A stretch of 64,000 nt of DNA from contig NC_087385.1 of assembly GCF_963675165.1 (NCBI RefSeq), positions 4,574,412 to 4,638,411 on the forward strand, given 5' to 3'. Source of the stretch: Halichondria panicea (lineage: Eukaryota; Porifera; Demospongiae; Suberitida; Halichondriidae). A program made the position numbers and the translations under genes. A model generated the notes under the pieces. It was given only the letters and a program-made list of their open reading frames with translations, was not told the origin of the DNA and did no database searches. Positions 1 through 11,614 of the stretch are shown here, piece after piece; position 1 is the first letter of the stretch; the number at the start of each line of letters is the position of its first letter.

Positions 1-1740
1 GTTGATCCAAACGACAGCACAGTGAGGTAATAATAATCATACCCACGCAGAGTTGTTAAATACTAAACAGATTTGGCAAGGGACTCATACACCTTATAAA
101 ACAACTATCTCTACGCCCCACATTCTTTTTTGGGAATGCCAGGACATGATAGTCAGAAGGACATAGTCCAACATGGTGCACCAAGAAAGGGGTCAACATC
201 AATACTTTCAAGACATTGCTCTTAGATTTACAAGCAAAGGGTATCCTTTAATGACCTGGAGCTACACCTGCACACCGGCATTATGCCTCTCGGCCAGGCA
301 CGAATGCATGGTACAATGGTTCTCACCAACATGCATGGTCCAGACAGAAATCATACAGCCATACAAGGCTGTTTACGCACAGGAGGTGGGGGTGATAGAC
401 GTGGGAAATTATATCTCTTTCCAAAGACATGATTGTGTAAGATAGCACAACAAAATGCATGCATCACTGTCAGAGCTAGCTTTAGGATGTTGAGATATGC
501 AGACTCATCTATAACCACAGTGTCTGTATTTTGCTTTCCTAAGTGTGGTGAAGATCAATGTATAATTGAAATTAAATTACGATGGGAAAACTTTTACCTT
601 TTCACATATTTAAAACGCTTTCATGAAATCCAAACAGGTTTGGATAGGCTAACAAGCGTGATTGTTCAACAATTCTACAACCCTGCACTTCGACCACCTG
701 ACGATAATCTCATGACACTGTCGTCCACACATTTACCTGCATCTTATTTCTAGCATGGAAGATTGGTGGCATGTTTCTGTCGAGACGGCACGCAAGAGGC
801 ACCGATTTTGGTCCAGTGACTGATCCCTACTAGAAGTCAGAATGAACAACATTGCAACACACTACATAGCCAGATTAAGTGTTTTGTAAGCCAAGGAATC
901 CCATTTGATAATCACCTTCATGTGCATCACATTACCGGTTATGTCGTTTGCCAGAGGGAAGATGAGGGGCATTTGTTCAAGGTAATTGCCAGCCTTATAC
1001 TAAAACGCACTACTCTTTTTTTCATTTTTATAGAATAGGAAATATCCTAAGGCAAGGGCGTATGCCTGGTGTTGGTATGGAAAGGTTTTTGGAGGCACTG
1101 AAAGACAAGGAAGCTGGGTTAACATATATAGCTGTGCAACAGTGAACTCCTGCAATTGATATCAACTACATGAATGAATCATACATTAGCATGAATATGC
1201 AAATAATAAACTACTTACATAGTATAGGAAACAGCATGCTATTGGGCTCTAGAGCTAGATGGATTTTAGGGAGATTTAAGATTTTACCGTCCAAGGGCTT
1301 ATAAAGAGAAGAGGGCATGCAACTCAGGCTATTCTCAGAATCAGCACTTTATGTAGGAGTTAACCAAGGGGGAACTGGTTGAGGCAGGGACGTGGTTTGG
1401 CCAATCATGCGCACTGGCATTAGCTACCTCGTACATCAGAACATTGTTATAGTACACATGCGCATTGGCTACATCGTGTGCTTACTGTGCATGCCCGGTA
1501 AGTATCCAAGCGATTCCATGGGGCTCTTGAACGGTCACAACAGACCTTACCACGGCTACGGTGACCACCGTGGCAGCAGGCACGTCTACAACAACCCCAT
1601 CTGGCTTGGGGAGCAGCAACAGCTACCATGCTGTGTGGAGGCTCTCTGGATGCTAAACTGATATCGCACAACGGGGTAATGCAACCAAGGGGAAAACATT
1701 GTGTGTATATATCAAGGGTCTAGGACCCGGCTTCATGTGT
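1..1740. other. No gene recognised
   Basis: I see no supported gene here. Short open frames occur at 173-445, 433-753 and 1392-1661, but they lack recognisable domains, credible splice structure or consistent codon use, and some open only at non-ATG codons. The stretch is AT-rich with scattered TGCATGCA-type words. Confidence 0.5.
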
Positions 1741-1744
1741 GAAA

Positions 1745-1822
1745 ATGGCTTGTTTTGACTGGAATGACGGCAAATGTTCCTCTCCATACTGTCGGTTCAA
1801 ACATGCTTGTGCTCATAACTAA
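1745..1822 (+). pseudogene. CCCH zinc-knuckle relic of a gag-like ORF
   Basis: A 25-codon frame reads ACFDWNDGKCSSPYCRFKH and then ACAHN before a stop. The Cys/His spacing is C-x7-C-x4-C-x3-H. A closely similar motif (CTSFNATDGNCKFGPSCRYSH) lies at about 22.5 kb next to other gag-like sequence, so this is probably the zinc-knuckle end of another decayed copy of the same retroelement family. No flanking gag core is readable here. A small independent CCCH peptide cannot be excluded but is less likely. Confidence 0.4.
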
Positions 1823-2308
1823 GCCCGTCAGGAATGGAACCTGAGTGTGGTGTTGTTACTCATGTTGAATTGACATTAAATATTATGACATTAAATATTA
1901 TGATGGTATGGTGGGTACTGGTCGTTGGTTGGTTGAGTAATCCTCCGGCAACAAAGCCGCGATGAGAACTTATAACAAGAGTTGAGCATGCAAGTGGTGG
2001 ACCACGTGGTAGTACCTCGATAACAAACCGCCATGCAGTGATGTGTTTGTAATCGAGGCTTATAATTCAGGGTATACAGTTCTATTGTTTTGTTATGGAC
2101 TTCCTGGCTCCTTTGGTTTCTCCATTCTGACGAGTTAATGCACCGCTGACTACCCTATAGTCGTACAGCTTGTCAGGCTCAGTACAGTCGGACATACAGT
2201 ACCCTAAACTCCACTTTACCACACTGGTGTTCTGCAAAGCGCAACCGGTCCATAATTTAGTTATAATTATCCAAACAGTCATGTATAGTGAGTGGAGACG
2301 AACCCAGA

Positions 2309-3985
2309 ATCAGCTTGTCTCCATGTCTCCACTGCTTGTGTGTGTGTGTCCATGCAGAAAGCAAATTCCAACAAATTCGTGAACGTGAGCAAGTCCCTCA
2401 AGTTTTGCGCTGGGCCAGTCACAACAGAGGGTCCCAACTGGAACAACCTGCTCAAGAGAAACTTGCTCCTGGCTTACATGAATAAGCTCGGACGTCGTTT
2501 AGATTGAGGGCAGGCTCGCAAAGCTACACACTTTCGAGTCTGCCCTCAAATATTTTTTAGAGCCAACGAAGAGGATGAGAAGATCTACCAAACCTCAGTC
2601 CGCAGTCGGAGACCATCAACCAGTGGAGGACCCATATGGAGGAAGGACAAGGCCAGAAAACGCGCCACGTGCCTCATGGAGCAGTCCAGCGACGGGGTGG
2701 AGCTCTAATAGAGTGTCCCAAGATGTGGGAGATGTTTAGGAATGTTGCCCATGGCGCATTAACACAAATTCTCCATTCCGATCTGCCCAGGTGGCGTATA
2801 TAGGATCAATGCACAGACATGCTAGTTAAGTACATCAGTCAGTATAGTAATACATATCATGTCGCCTGCATGGACAACTCAGGACGGCAGAGTACGACCA
2901 ACTCAACAAATAGCAGGGTTATCACAAACGCAACAAGTGGCCGAGTAACTCAATAAACGGCAGGGCGGTATGGCAAACTCAAACTAATGGCACCGCAGGG
3001 TATATGACAAACCTTGGCTGGTCGCCACCCATCACAACAAGGCACCTCCCCATAGCAGAGCCACATTACAATGCTCATGCACGCACTGCAGGTATCTCAC
3101 CAGGATCAATGCCCCCCTCTAGCCTGCTCAATACCCCCTCTCAATTCTGGCTACACCCCTGCAAGCGGGTGGACATCTCGATTGGTGTGCACAGTGCGTG
3201 TCCGTATCTATGTGAGTGTACATATATAGCCTCGTTCCATATGCATGGAAGTAACGAATCTTGTAATTAAATGGGCAAGAAAGGAATATAAATCAATTCC
3301 AGCCGTGGATCCATGAACCTAAAGAATTTGATGACATGATTAGACGTAATCTGCCTATTAGATCTCGGCAAGGACAATTCCACTGAGCAGATACCAAGCC
3401 ATCCGAAGTGCAGCCATCGGCTGCTGCTCACCACTCCATCCTGCCAACAGGCTGCAATGGGGCCTTTGACATAATTATAGCCCCAGGAGTTCCCTCGCTC
3501 AAACGCTCCATGGTGGAGTGGGTATAAATATGTTGATTTAGGAGACCTCCCACCGGCAAGAGGGCTGAGTAAACTACTCTCTACATTATAGCATAAAATG
3601 TAATGGAAGGTAAAGTTTTCCGTACACTGGTTTTGTCAGGCCGTTTCATTTGTTCAAAAAGGCATCCTAGTAGAGACTGGTCCAGAATCATGCAGCTTGT
3701 CCCCACGTATCCACTGCTTGTGTGTGTGTGTAAGGCTTCGGCCGGGTATGTGTTAATCTCACTGTGTACTCGTGGCAGAGACAGCCTCTGTTCACTCCCA
3801 AAGGCTTCGGCCTGAAGGCACTGTTCTCTCTGATGTTCACCGGCCCTGAAGGCTTCGGCCGGGCATGTGTTCGTGTTCATCCCAGCTGAAGAAGGCTTCG
3901 GCCTCGCAGCTGAGTCCCCTGTCCATGCACTCATGGCAGGGGCAGGCTCTGTTCACTCCCAAAGGCTTCGGCCTGAAGGCACGAT
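2309..3985. repeat. Decayed repeat region with AAGGCTTCGGCC motifs
   Basis: The word AAGGCTTCGGCC occurs five times between about 3745 and 3975. Longer units repeat around it: the stretch from CTCTGTTCACTCCC to GGCCTGAAGGCAC appears at about 3785-3821 and again at about 3947-3981. A different block ending CCACTGCTTGTGTGTGTGTG occurs at about 2309-2350 and again at about 3689-3730, so two decayed copies of one repeat lie 1.4 kb apart. The frames at 2288-2507 and 3581-3934 fall inside this material, and I do not regard them as genes. Confidence 0.45.
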
Positions 3986-4191
3986 AGTCAATATAATAAG
4001 AAATCCGTACATTAATGTTTACCTTTATCTAAGCTAAGCAGAGCAATTGAACCCATGCAGTATAAGCAAATGGATCATTCAGAGTGGACAAAGATAATCC
4101 AGGACGACACCCTGCATGGCACCAGAATAAAAACAGAGGAGAATTCATCATTCGGGTTTTATTATTTTGTTTGTTCCTCCTACTCCAGGCT

Positions 4192-4290
4192 GCTGTCAAG
4201 GGAGGTGTAAGTATTGATGCTTCTAAGACTACCAAAGAGAGTGCTGACGTTCGTCCCAACTGGTTGACACTGCTAACTGTTGGTTTTTAA
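4192..4290 (+). pseudogene. Possible orphan last exon of a CD225-like gene
   Basis: A pyrimidine-rich tract and CCTACTCCAG acceptor at 4191 precede a phase-0 frame that starts AAVKGGVSIDASKTTKESAD and runs into a hydrophobic stretch before TAA. The hydrophobic character continues in frame beyond that TAA (LVGALTISVLTSLAL), which suggests a nonsense mutation inside a membrane helix. The layout (AG|GCT start, charged loop, then a helix) is like the third exons of the CD225 genes at 55-63 kb. No matching upstream exon is visible. This could be chance. Confidence 0.25.
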
Positions 4291-4299
4291 TTAGTAGGA

Positions 4300-6170
4300 G
4301 CTCTAACAATCAGTGTTTTGACTTCCCTAGCTCTCCACCTCTTCTCACTATCCTTATTTGTGTCAACTTGAAACATGATTATTTATAAATTCTATGGGTA
4401 CCACAGATATAGCAAGCTGATCTCTTTCGATGTATCGATCTTTCTCAGAGCTTTCTGTGTCCAGATGGTCTGTGACGTAAAACTAATAAATTTGGCTACA
4501 TTCCTCAGTGCCACGGAATCCCTGCAATAGTGACCAGATGTTGTTCCCTCTCTCTGAAAAGTAAGTAGGGCTGGTGAGACTAAGATGATATTCAAATTCC
4601 CACAGCCCACAGCTACTATCTCTACAGTAGTATTAGCCATACCAACAGCAGATTTATCAAGAGACAATGAAGTTTCCGTGTATTTGTCGTTGCCAGAAAA
4701 CCAGACGCTAAATGAACAGTATTATATCACTATAACAGATGCCATTAGAGGGGTATTTAAAAGCAAATTGTGGAGGATGGGAAAATGTTTATCGACGCTT
4801 GGAGGTTCGAAACGTGCGCCTAGGTGACAGCTCCCCAACGGAAATTTTGAAAGAACAGGACGATTCTCTTGCCGCCGTTGGAGGACTGCTGTGCCAGAAA
4901 ATTCAGTGACACACTCATTTACTGTCACACAAGCCAATGGAAACGGAAAGTATGTCTCCTCGAAATTCACCCGAGGATGAATACCTTTTAGACAATCTAA
5001 TTCATTTGTGTGTCAGAGTATCACTGCACTATCTTTTAACAGAATAGTCTATACTTCTATCTTGCAACTTTAAATATAATAATATGAATGTTGCGGCAGA
5101 GCAAAAGGAAGAGAAGAGGAGAAGATGAATTATAGTTCATTCTGTTTTAGTATAGATATCCCACTGCTCGGTTACCTTTAACATAAAAGATTTCGTGGCC
5201 ATGGGCAGATCGGAGGAAGGGGAAAACCCTGATCGTAACAAAGACATATTACGTTTGTGTGGGAAGATGGGAGACTTTATACTGAACTAAATTACAATGA
5301 TGTCGCTTCGATAAAATAAAACAGCACACGTACTGTCATCATTTTATTGCTATACAACAGAATTAGCATTTAGCACATAATAAAAGAAAAAAGAACCTCC
5401 ATAACCTAACAGAACAGGTATAAAAGCACTAAGTTTATGTGCCATCTTGTTTTGTGCTCCCTGTTCTGTTTCTTTGTAGAATTAATTAGAGAAGAAGAAA
5501 TAATAATCATGCCATAAAACACAATTGATAAGCTGAGCAGAGAAGTGAAAGTCTTGTCTGACTGTGACCTAGCTCTCTCTATTATCTGGTGTGGAATAGG
5601 AAAAGGTGGCTGAATTTGTTGTGATAATCATGGCTGACCGCATTGGGGCCAAACCATGTAAGTATGTTATCATCCATTAGCAATTTTTCGTAAAGTGTTG
5701 CTCCTGAATGGTTGTGTTAGAGGAAGAAAATTTACTGTAAAGTTTGAGAACAAGTCACTCCGTTTTTACCCACAGTATCTGACACTGTTTATTGGTGTTA
5801 TGAGCAACACAATAACATAAAGTAGACTTCGAGCTCTGTCGAGAGTTTATTTTTATTGGTCGGGTAGCTGCTGCATGCTGCTTCCAACAGTCATGTATAA
5901 TATAGCAAAAAACAATAACGTGCATCCCCATAACACCACCCAATTATATTGAAATATTTTTTCCAAAGTAATCACTCGTGGGTTTCTTTTCAAGGATTCT
6001 CCGAGAGTTCCGGAAAGACAACGTGTGTGGAAATGATTGAGGAGGTAAGGCGTCAATCTATATAATATCCCCACAAAGAAGACACAGTTAGTGTGTGGAA
6101 CGCAGTATTCTCCCGAGTGACAAGACAAGTGCTGAAAAATAATCCGTTAAATTCTGGTTAGAAACACAAA
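4300..6170. other. No supported gene
   Basis: No gene is supported here. Short frames at 4585-4827 (plus) and 4722-4970 (minus) lack recognisable domains. An ATG followed by a good GTAAGT donor at 5632-5657 does not join in frame to the only nearby acceptor-bounded segment (from 5996). Confidence 0.4.
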
Positions 6171-6171
6171 A

Positions 6172-6360
6172 TGTGGTGGGTGGGCATAATAAAACTCCAT
6201 CTTGAACAAAGAAAATAATAGTAAAAGCAAATAATAGTAAAAGAAAAAATAGTAAAAGCGTATAATTGTTGTAATCATTTCTGTATAATTCCACACATTT
6301 TTTACTTGCGGTGGGTGGACACCAATAAGACTCCATCCCCTCAAGATGATCTTGAATAAA
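6172..6360 (+). repeat. About 100-bp dispersed tandem repeat, locus 1
   Basis: Two units of a repeat whose core reads GTGGGTGGGCATAATAAGAC, then CTCCATCCCC, TCTTGAACAAAGAA and AGTAAAAGCGTATAATT, ending TAATTCCACA. The first unit has lost the CCCCTCAAGATGA part and gained extra AGTAAAAG copies. The same unit recurs four times at 8046-8330. I know no function for it. Confidence 0.75.
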
Positions 6361-6724
6361 GAAATATTAAAAGCCCATACTTGCCAGGTTGTAATAACGT
6401 TGTATTTTGGTTGTCATTCTGTACAACTGATATTGCGTTGTGGCTGCTCATTCTGTTTACTACTTTGCAGTGTCACTGTCTATCTAGTAAAAGACAGAAC
6501 TTCTATGCATGCTGTTAACTCTTATTAATCTTTGTGATCAGAAGTTTAGCTAACTCAGACTACTATATATATAGAAATATAGATCTGACACATCGAAGTA
6601 TCTCTTTGTGAGGTGGATTGAGGAGGAGTCAGTACAGAGCGAGGTGTACTAATGACTCAGTCAGCCAATTCTGAATGAGTATCGAGTCTCTCTCCAAGCT
6701 CTCTTCTCAATCTCTAACTTTAAA

Positions 6725-7054
6725 ATGATAGAGTAAGTATAACTACTGCAGCTAGCGTTTACATTTATTTTAATACCTTAGCATCCTAGCTAGCTTGTTT
6801 TACTTGTCATAAGTGTTGTTTTTTGCTTCCTCACCCCCAGAAAGATATTCGAACGTATTAAAGAGGGCCTAGTCATCCACGGGCAAACTTTAGCAAAAGG
6901 GCATACTGAGGGTCTCACAACCTTAGCAAAAGGTCATACTGAGGGTCTCACAACCTTGGGTACCTATGTCGGGGTAGGGATCATTGTCGGCGGATTATTT
7001 TTGACTATCGGGCTTGGAATGATCGCTTTCTCTGTCCACCATCATAGTAGGTGA
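6725..7054 (+). CDS. Small two-exon single-pass membrane protein (73 aa)
   Basis: Exon 1 (6725-6732) is ATG ATA GA followed by a GTAAGT donor. Exon 2 (6841-7054) follows a CCTCACCCCCAG acceptor, and the phase closes to give MIEKIFERIKEGLV. The 73-residue product has a charged amphipathic start, then an 11-residue unit TTLAKGHTEGL repeated in tandem (33 bp of DNA duplicated almost exactly). It ends with one glycine-rich hydrophobic segment at about residues 44-67 and a short basic tail (HHHSR). I do not recognise the family. A TATA-like tract (ACTATATATATAG) lies at about 6560 and fits a short 5' UTR. The splice signals, closed phase and clean TM helix support a real gene, but no homologue is known to me and it could be a relic of a larger one. 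Confidence 0.5.
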
Positions 7055-7059
7055 ATGTA

Positions 7060-8040
7060 ATTTGTATTCCATTATGTGTACGTCTAGACTGTGATGTCCA
7101 ATGTCAGTGTGTACTGTACCAAAGTGGAAATTGATAGTACTCATCAGCGGTAGATCCAAGGGCCTAGGGGTGATCCAAGGGAGCAATGGAACCTCCCTTT
7201 TGCTCAGAATGTTGGAATAGTCATTTACAGTATTAAAGATTACATAATTATTTTCACATGTACAGGTAGATTTCTATTTAGGTATTAAATTCTACTCAAG
7301 TTGTGAAATTCGTAGCGTTTCTAATTATTTGCAAGTTGGTTTTAATGAGCATTTTTCCAATTATATACACATTTTTGCAATTTTACTCCAGAAATAGCAG
7401 AACCGCAAAAATAAGATTTATATACACAACAGCATGTGGCTGGACACCTACGGTGTTAAGTGTAGTTGCCTAATGTGAAAGGCCAAGAGACAATATTCAA
7501 AGTTGATCATCAGCTGTTGCAACAGATGTGGTGGTATACGATCAAAGATCTAAGAACAAGTGCAACCCAATCGTGGTGCTTAAAGTTAGTGTACATGTTG
7601 TCTAGTGATTCTCTGTACCATATGTACGGTAATTTATCATTATATCAATTTTACCTTGTAGCTGAAATCTAGCCATGAAGCAAGTGTTATCTTCAGTGCT
7701 TATGCATGTAGTTCGTTACCGTGACTATCATAATAATTATTGCCTGTTAGCATGAGAAAGGCAGGAGATAAAGTGATCTGGGATATACAGTAGACTGCAA
7801 TATAAAAAGGTTCGATGGAAAATTTGCTGCAGGTGTGTACCATTTATATACGTATCATACTGCGTCATTAATTTTAAGAAAGATCAACATGGACTGAGGG
7901 AACGAGACATTAAAGACAAAGATAAGCAAAATTACGAGGCTGTGCTTCGAATGTCCAGTAAAAGCGATCGGTACTGAAATAATACTGTCATGGTAAAGAC
8001 TACTTTAAAGTCTACACACAAACACACTACCGTATACCTC
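7060..8040. other. No gene seen
   Basis: AT-rich sequence with no supported gene, RNA or clear repeat. The 68-codon frame at 7466-7672 has no recognisable features. Confidence 0.4.
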
Positions 8041-8045
8041 GCATG

Positions 8046-8330
8046 GGTATGGCATAATAAGACTCCATCCCCTCAAGATGATCTTGAACAAAGAAGGATC
8101 ATTTTGGGATAATTCCACACATTTGTACTTTCGGTGGGTGGGCAAAATAAGACTCCATCCCCTCAAGATGATCTTGAACAAAGAATAGTAAAAGCGTATA
8201 ATTATTGTGGATCATTTCGGCATAATTCCACATGCGGTGGGTGGGCATAATAAAACTCCATCCCCTCAAGATGTACCTTTGCCCCGTCACAAAGACAATC
8301 TTAAACAAAGAAATAGAAATAGTAAATTAT
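8046..8330 (+). repeat. About 100-bp dispersed tandem repeat, locus 2
   Basis: Up to four imperfect units of the 6.2-kb repeat stand in tandem. Each contains GGCATAATAAGACTCCATCC, CCTCAAGATGATCTTGAAC and AAAGAATAGTAAAAGCGTAT, and ends near CATAATTCCACA. The internal ATCATTTCGGCATAATTCC part is not present in every copy. Open frames on the minus strand (8099-8308) only read the repeat. Confidence 0.75.
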
Positions 8331-8403
8331 TATAGATCATTTTGCCACAAGTTTGTTACTTGCGGTCATGATGGACGTGAGAAAGAAAAAGTAAAGCCTT
8401 TTA

Positions 8404-8808
8404 ATGTTGCCAGAGACGACAACAAATCTGTTGACCAATGGTTATATACCACTGGATCCATCGGGGAAGTACACCTTCACACCAGCAGACCCAGTAAAAA
8501 CATCCACACCAAAGAAAGTCCAAGAACCAACACAAGAAGTCACTGTGCCAACTTTTAAAGGTAAGTGTTTAACTCAAACTCTTGTTCATAGTTAGTGTCA
8601 TTGTGAACATTCCCCAGGATTCATATGCACGGTGCCAGGTTGTGGGATGACAGTCATGAAGCCGTAGAACCACCTGTATCAGGGGAAACGGCACTCCAAT
8701 CTCTCTTGCGAAGCCAAGAAAGAGTACCTAACTTTAGTTCGAGCTGCAGATTCAATCAGTATACACAAGGCGGTTGTTGTCAAGGATGAGATGTAAGAGC
8801 ATTACTGC
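8404..8808 (+). pseudogene. Zinc-finger-like two-exon gene relic
   Basis: A frame from ATG 8404 (MLPETTTNLLTNGYIPLDPS...) ends at a perfect GTAAGT donor after 8560. An acceptor CATTCCCCAG ends at 8617. The joined frame continues GFICTVPGCGMTVMKP and then hits TAG at 8665. Reading through the stop gives NHLYQGKRHSNLSCEAKKEY and onward to 8808, so the stop interrupts a C-x4-C...H-x6-H finger-like module. The splice junction and the zinc-binding pattern suggest a formerly functional gene or transposon ORF; family not recognised. Confidence 0.35.
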
Positions 8809-8809
8809 T

Positions 8810-10150
8810 GTATTTCAAGTTGTGTATAATTATACTACCTAACTTTAGTTTTGAGTTTGAGAAAGAGCTTGAGAAAGAGCGGAGGTTTGATTTATCCGGG
8901 GGTGCACAATGACCAAAATAAGGAGAAATGGAACATAATTATATACACGTACAATTATCTGAAGGATAATATCGACTCTATGAAGGTGTGAAGGCTAATT
9001 TAATGTTGCACCATTACTTGGCTGCGAAGGAAGTGGGCAAACCTCATCTGCTTTACAGCAAGTCAATTCTTAATTATTATTTTGACTGTTTCGTACTTGA
9101 ATTGAATTGTAAGCTTAATTAATTATGATAAAAGTTAACTATTATTGAAATGAGTGCATGTGAAGTACTAAAGTACATGCAGACTTGAAGGCAAAGACTC
9201 TGTTGATTATGATACTTTCATAGAGGTTAAACGTACTACGGCACCTCCTTAAACAATCACACCAAACGACTCTCAAATAGTAAAATAGTACTGTAAAGGT
9301 TCTTGACCATGAGTTTTTAAACTTGACAAAATGAAAATGAAGTACCAAATCAAAATTAGTCATGAGGCTAATGCTCAGTGCTGCAAAAATTATTGTCTCA
9401 GAGCAAACATAGAAAGTGCATTGCTGATACATGGCCAAAACATGGTGATTAATTCAGTTCCTAGGCTTTCAAATGTGGCCTCTTCGGGAATATCCAGGCC
9501 CGTATGAGTACACTGGAGTATGCAATTTATTGGTTGAGAATTATCCTATTCTCGGAGACTGCCAAGGAAATATTAAGTCAGTTTGATAACAAATAGTGAT
9601 TGGAGTTAGATTTTACTTTAAAGTGGGGATAAAAAAAGTACTTTACAACAAAGTGGCACTTTGTGACTCATGTAGAAGTACAAACGGAGATCACGACAAA
9701 TAGTGCGTAGCTTGTACGTTGTCTGTTGATCCATAGGCCTGAAGCTTTGAAGAAAGGTCATGCAGAAGCCTCCATATATATTTTACTCACAGGAATCGGC
9801 AAGCATTTTTAGCTGTGACAGGTATCCTTTGTGCATGTGCTCATATCTATTATCATGCAGTTTTATGCCTTCAATATTCACTGTAATTCCAACTATAATA
9901 CAACTGGTATTATTTAATTAATATAGAGGGTGCAGCTATTCCGTGAAAATTAAATCCGTGAAAACCGCTATATACAGTACTCGATGGATGTGATTTGTTG
10001 TGGTTTAATACACAATCAATCCGGCAGGATTGCCATGATAATTAAGCATGCATTTTTGAGGGTTATAACATTCCTCCACAAAAATGTATGCAAACGCAAT
10101 ATCATACACGTAGCATTAACGAACTGGTTTTACACTATAATTAGAAATCC
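8810..10150. other. No gene seen
   Basis: AT-rich stretch without supported genes. The segment TGTTGTGGTTTAATACACAA at about 9995 is shared with about 18499, marking a short dispersed repeat. The minus-strand frame 9142-9438 has no recognisable content. Confidence 0.4.
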
Positions 10151-10157
10151 TAGAGGA

Positions 10158-11156
10158 ACTTCCTGAAGCTATATACAGAGCTATTAAAGATAGGGACACT
10201 GCTGACATTGTTGGTGTACCCTGTGTATTGACAGTACTTTTTTCAGCAGCTATTAAGTATGGAGATAGAGCCAAACAAGGCTGCCACTGATACCCTTTGG
10301 ATCCAGTGATTATAATTCCACTGTGGCTATACTCAGATCAAATGTAAATGTTATGCTTTGGCCTAGGCCACAAACCACAATGCTGAAATGTGTTGAAAAA
10401 ACTACACCTTCAATTTGATAGAGAGATTGTGCAAGCAATAAATGCAGCACTTGAATCCTCTACAACAGATTAATTTATGACACTTATTACAGTTTTGTAT
10501 CCAACCTACCAGAGACATATATCAGAGCACATATTGATTCCCAAACTCTGCCAAAAAGATTAATAAAAGCACTTACTGCAGTCTATGATGAAGCTAATAA
10601 AACATCAATAGATTCAGGAGCTTTAACTTGTGTCACCAGTATTGAATATCACTCTGGTAGTAGTGGATCAGCAGCTCTAAAGAAAATGAAGTGAAAAGTG
10701 AAAGCAGATACAAGTATAGGAAGGTTGAAGAAATTGAAGTTGAGATAGTTACGTCATCTAAGTGATTTGCTAATGAAACAAATGATGACCTCATTCCAAC
10801 TTATGGTCTAGGTGCCATTGTCTTATTGACGGTATAAGATGCCTCCACCAATTGCAAGCATCCAATTAAGTGGCAATGATGATATAGCTAAATTCCTTGA
10901 TGAATATGAAGGCAAACAAAAAGGAGGCAGACAGAGAGGTGAAAGAACACCATCATATGCAAAAAAATATGAAGATGTGTATAAAAAGTTTATAGCTGTT
11001 CCCTGCCTAAAGAATCTACTTGATGGAGACCAGTTAGTTCGGACATCCCTGTCAAGGATGATGCAAAGAAAAAGGCTAGTTGGATCATCACATCTACATT
11101 TCGCTGTTATAGCTAAGGGACAACACCACTACACACTAAGAAATCTGATATTGTAG
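10158..11156 (+). pseudogene. Decayed coding region of unknown family
   Basis: Protein-like segments follow each other in changing frames: ELPEAIYRAIKDRDTADIVG with a following hydrophobic stretch (about 10158-10285), then LPETYIRAHIDSQTLPKRLI with KALTAVYDEANKT (about 10507-10700), and a 105-codon frame at 10839-11156 beginning MPPPIASIQLSGNDDIAKFL that contains a lysine/arginine-rich part. Stops and frame changes separate them. Amino-acid composition and helix-like periodicity suggest a once-continuous protein of several hundred residues, host or transposon. I do not recognise it. Confidence 0.35.
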
Positions 11157-11189
11157 TGCTATAAATTTGTAGATGGAGCTACCTAGATC

Positions 11190-11280
11190 AGTGGCTCAAA
11201 GTGGCCAATGGGTTTTTAGGGCAAAGTATTAACATAACAGCCACAGACAATTTAATAGTGGGATCAAAGTGGCCAACTGA
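11190..11280 (-). repeat. Inverted fragment of the 60-bp tandem repeat family at 18 kb
   Basis: The strings GTGGCTCAAAGTGGCCAA and AGTGGGATCAAAGTGGCCAA are reverse complements of the units at 17998-18195 (TTGGCCACTTTGATCCCACT). This shows that repeat is dispersed as well as tandem. Confidence 0.6.
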
Positions 11281-11293
11281 CACTCTACCATGA

Positions 11294-11549
11294 TAGCCTC
11301 GAATCCAGGCCGATTAAAATACCGTATAGCTGGTAATTTTCGTGGGGCAAAATAATCGTGGTTTTCGTGGTTGGAGGTCTGACCACGAATATTTTACCCA
11401 CGAATGAAGCGACCTTGCCTACCTTTACCTACAATCCAAGCTCCAACCACGAAAATATTATCCACAAAATGTCTCAACCACGAATATTTTGTCCCCCGAA
11501 AATTACCCGCTATACGGTACATATTTTAATCGGCCTGTTCTCGAGGCTA
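11294..11549. mobile_element. MITE of the TAGCCTCG family, interrupted by a second MITE
   Basis: The left end TAGCCTCGAATCCAGGCCGA and right end (reverse complement TAGCCTCGAGAACAGGCCGA) form terminal inverted repeats that continue into ATTAAAAT. Flanks are CTACCATGA on the left and GTACCATTG on the right. They share TACCAT in the same register and fit a decayed 9-bp target duplication, as in the other family members at 11615-11760 and 51655-52580. The interior is almost entirely the inserted CCGTATAGC element (11322-11517). Confidence 0.75.
11322..11517. mobile_element. MITE of the CCGTATAGC family, copy 1 (nested)
   Basis: About 196 bp bounded by inverted repeats: left CCGTATAGCTGGTAATTTTC then GTGGGGCAAAA, right end the complement (ACCCGCTATACGG). 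It is flanked by TA on both sides, the target duplication expected of Tc1/mariner-superfamily nonautonomous elements. The internal sequence is rich in TCGTGG and CCACGAA words. It has no coding capacity. Confidence 0.85.
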
Positions 11550-11614
11550 GTACCATTGCATGCATGGGAACTATAATAAATTATGGGTGTGGCAGTGGCA
11601 GGTGACCCTGTCGG

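Noticed and set aside
5632..6052. Start exon (MADRIGAKP) and a following P-loop-like exon (SSGKTTCVEMIEE)
   Set aside because: Donor and acceptor look good, but the join creates an immediate TGA, so I cannot support a gene.
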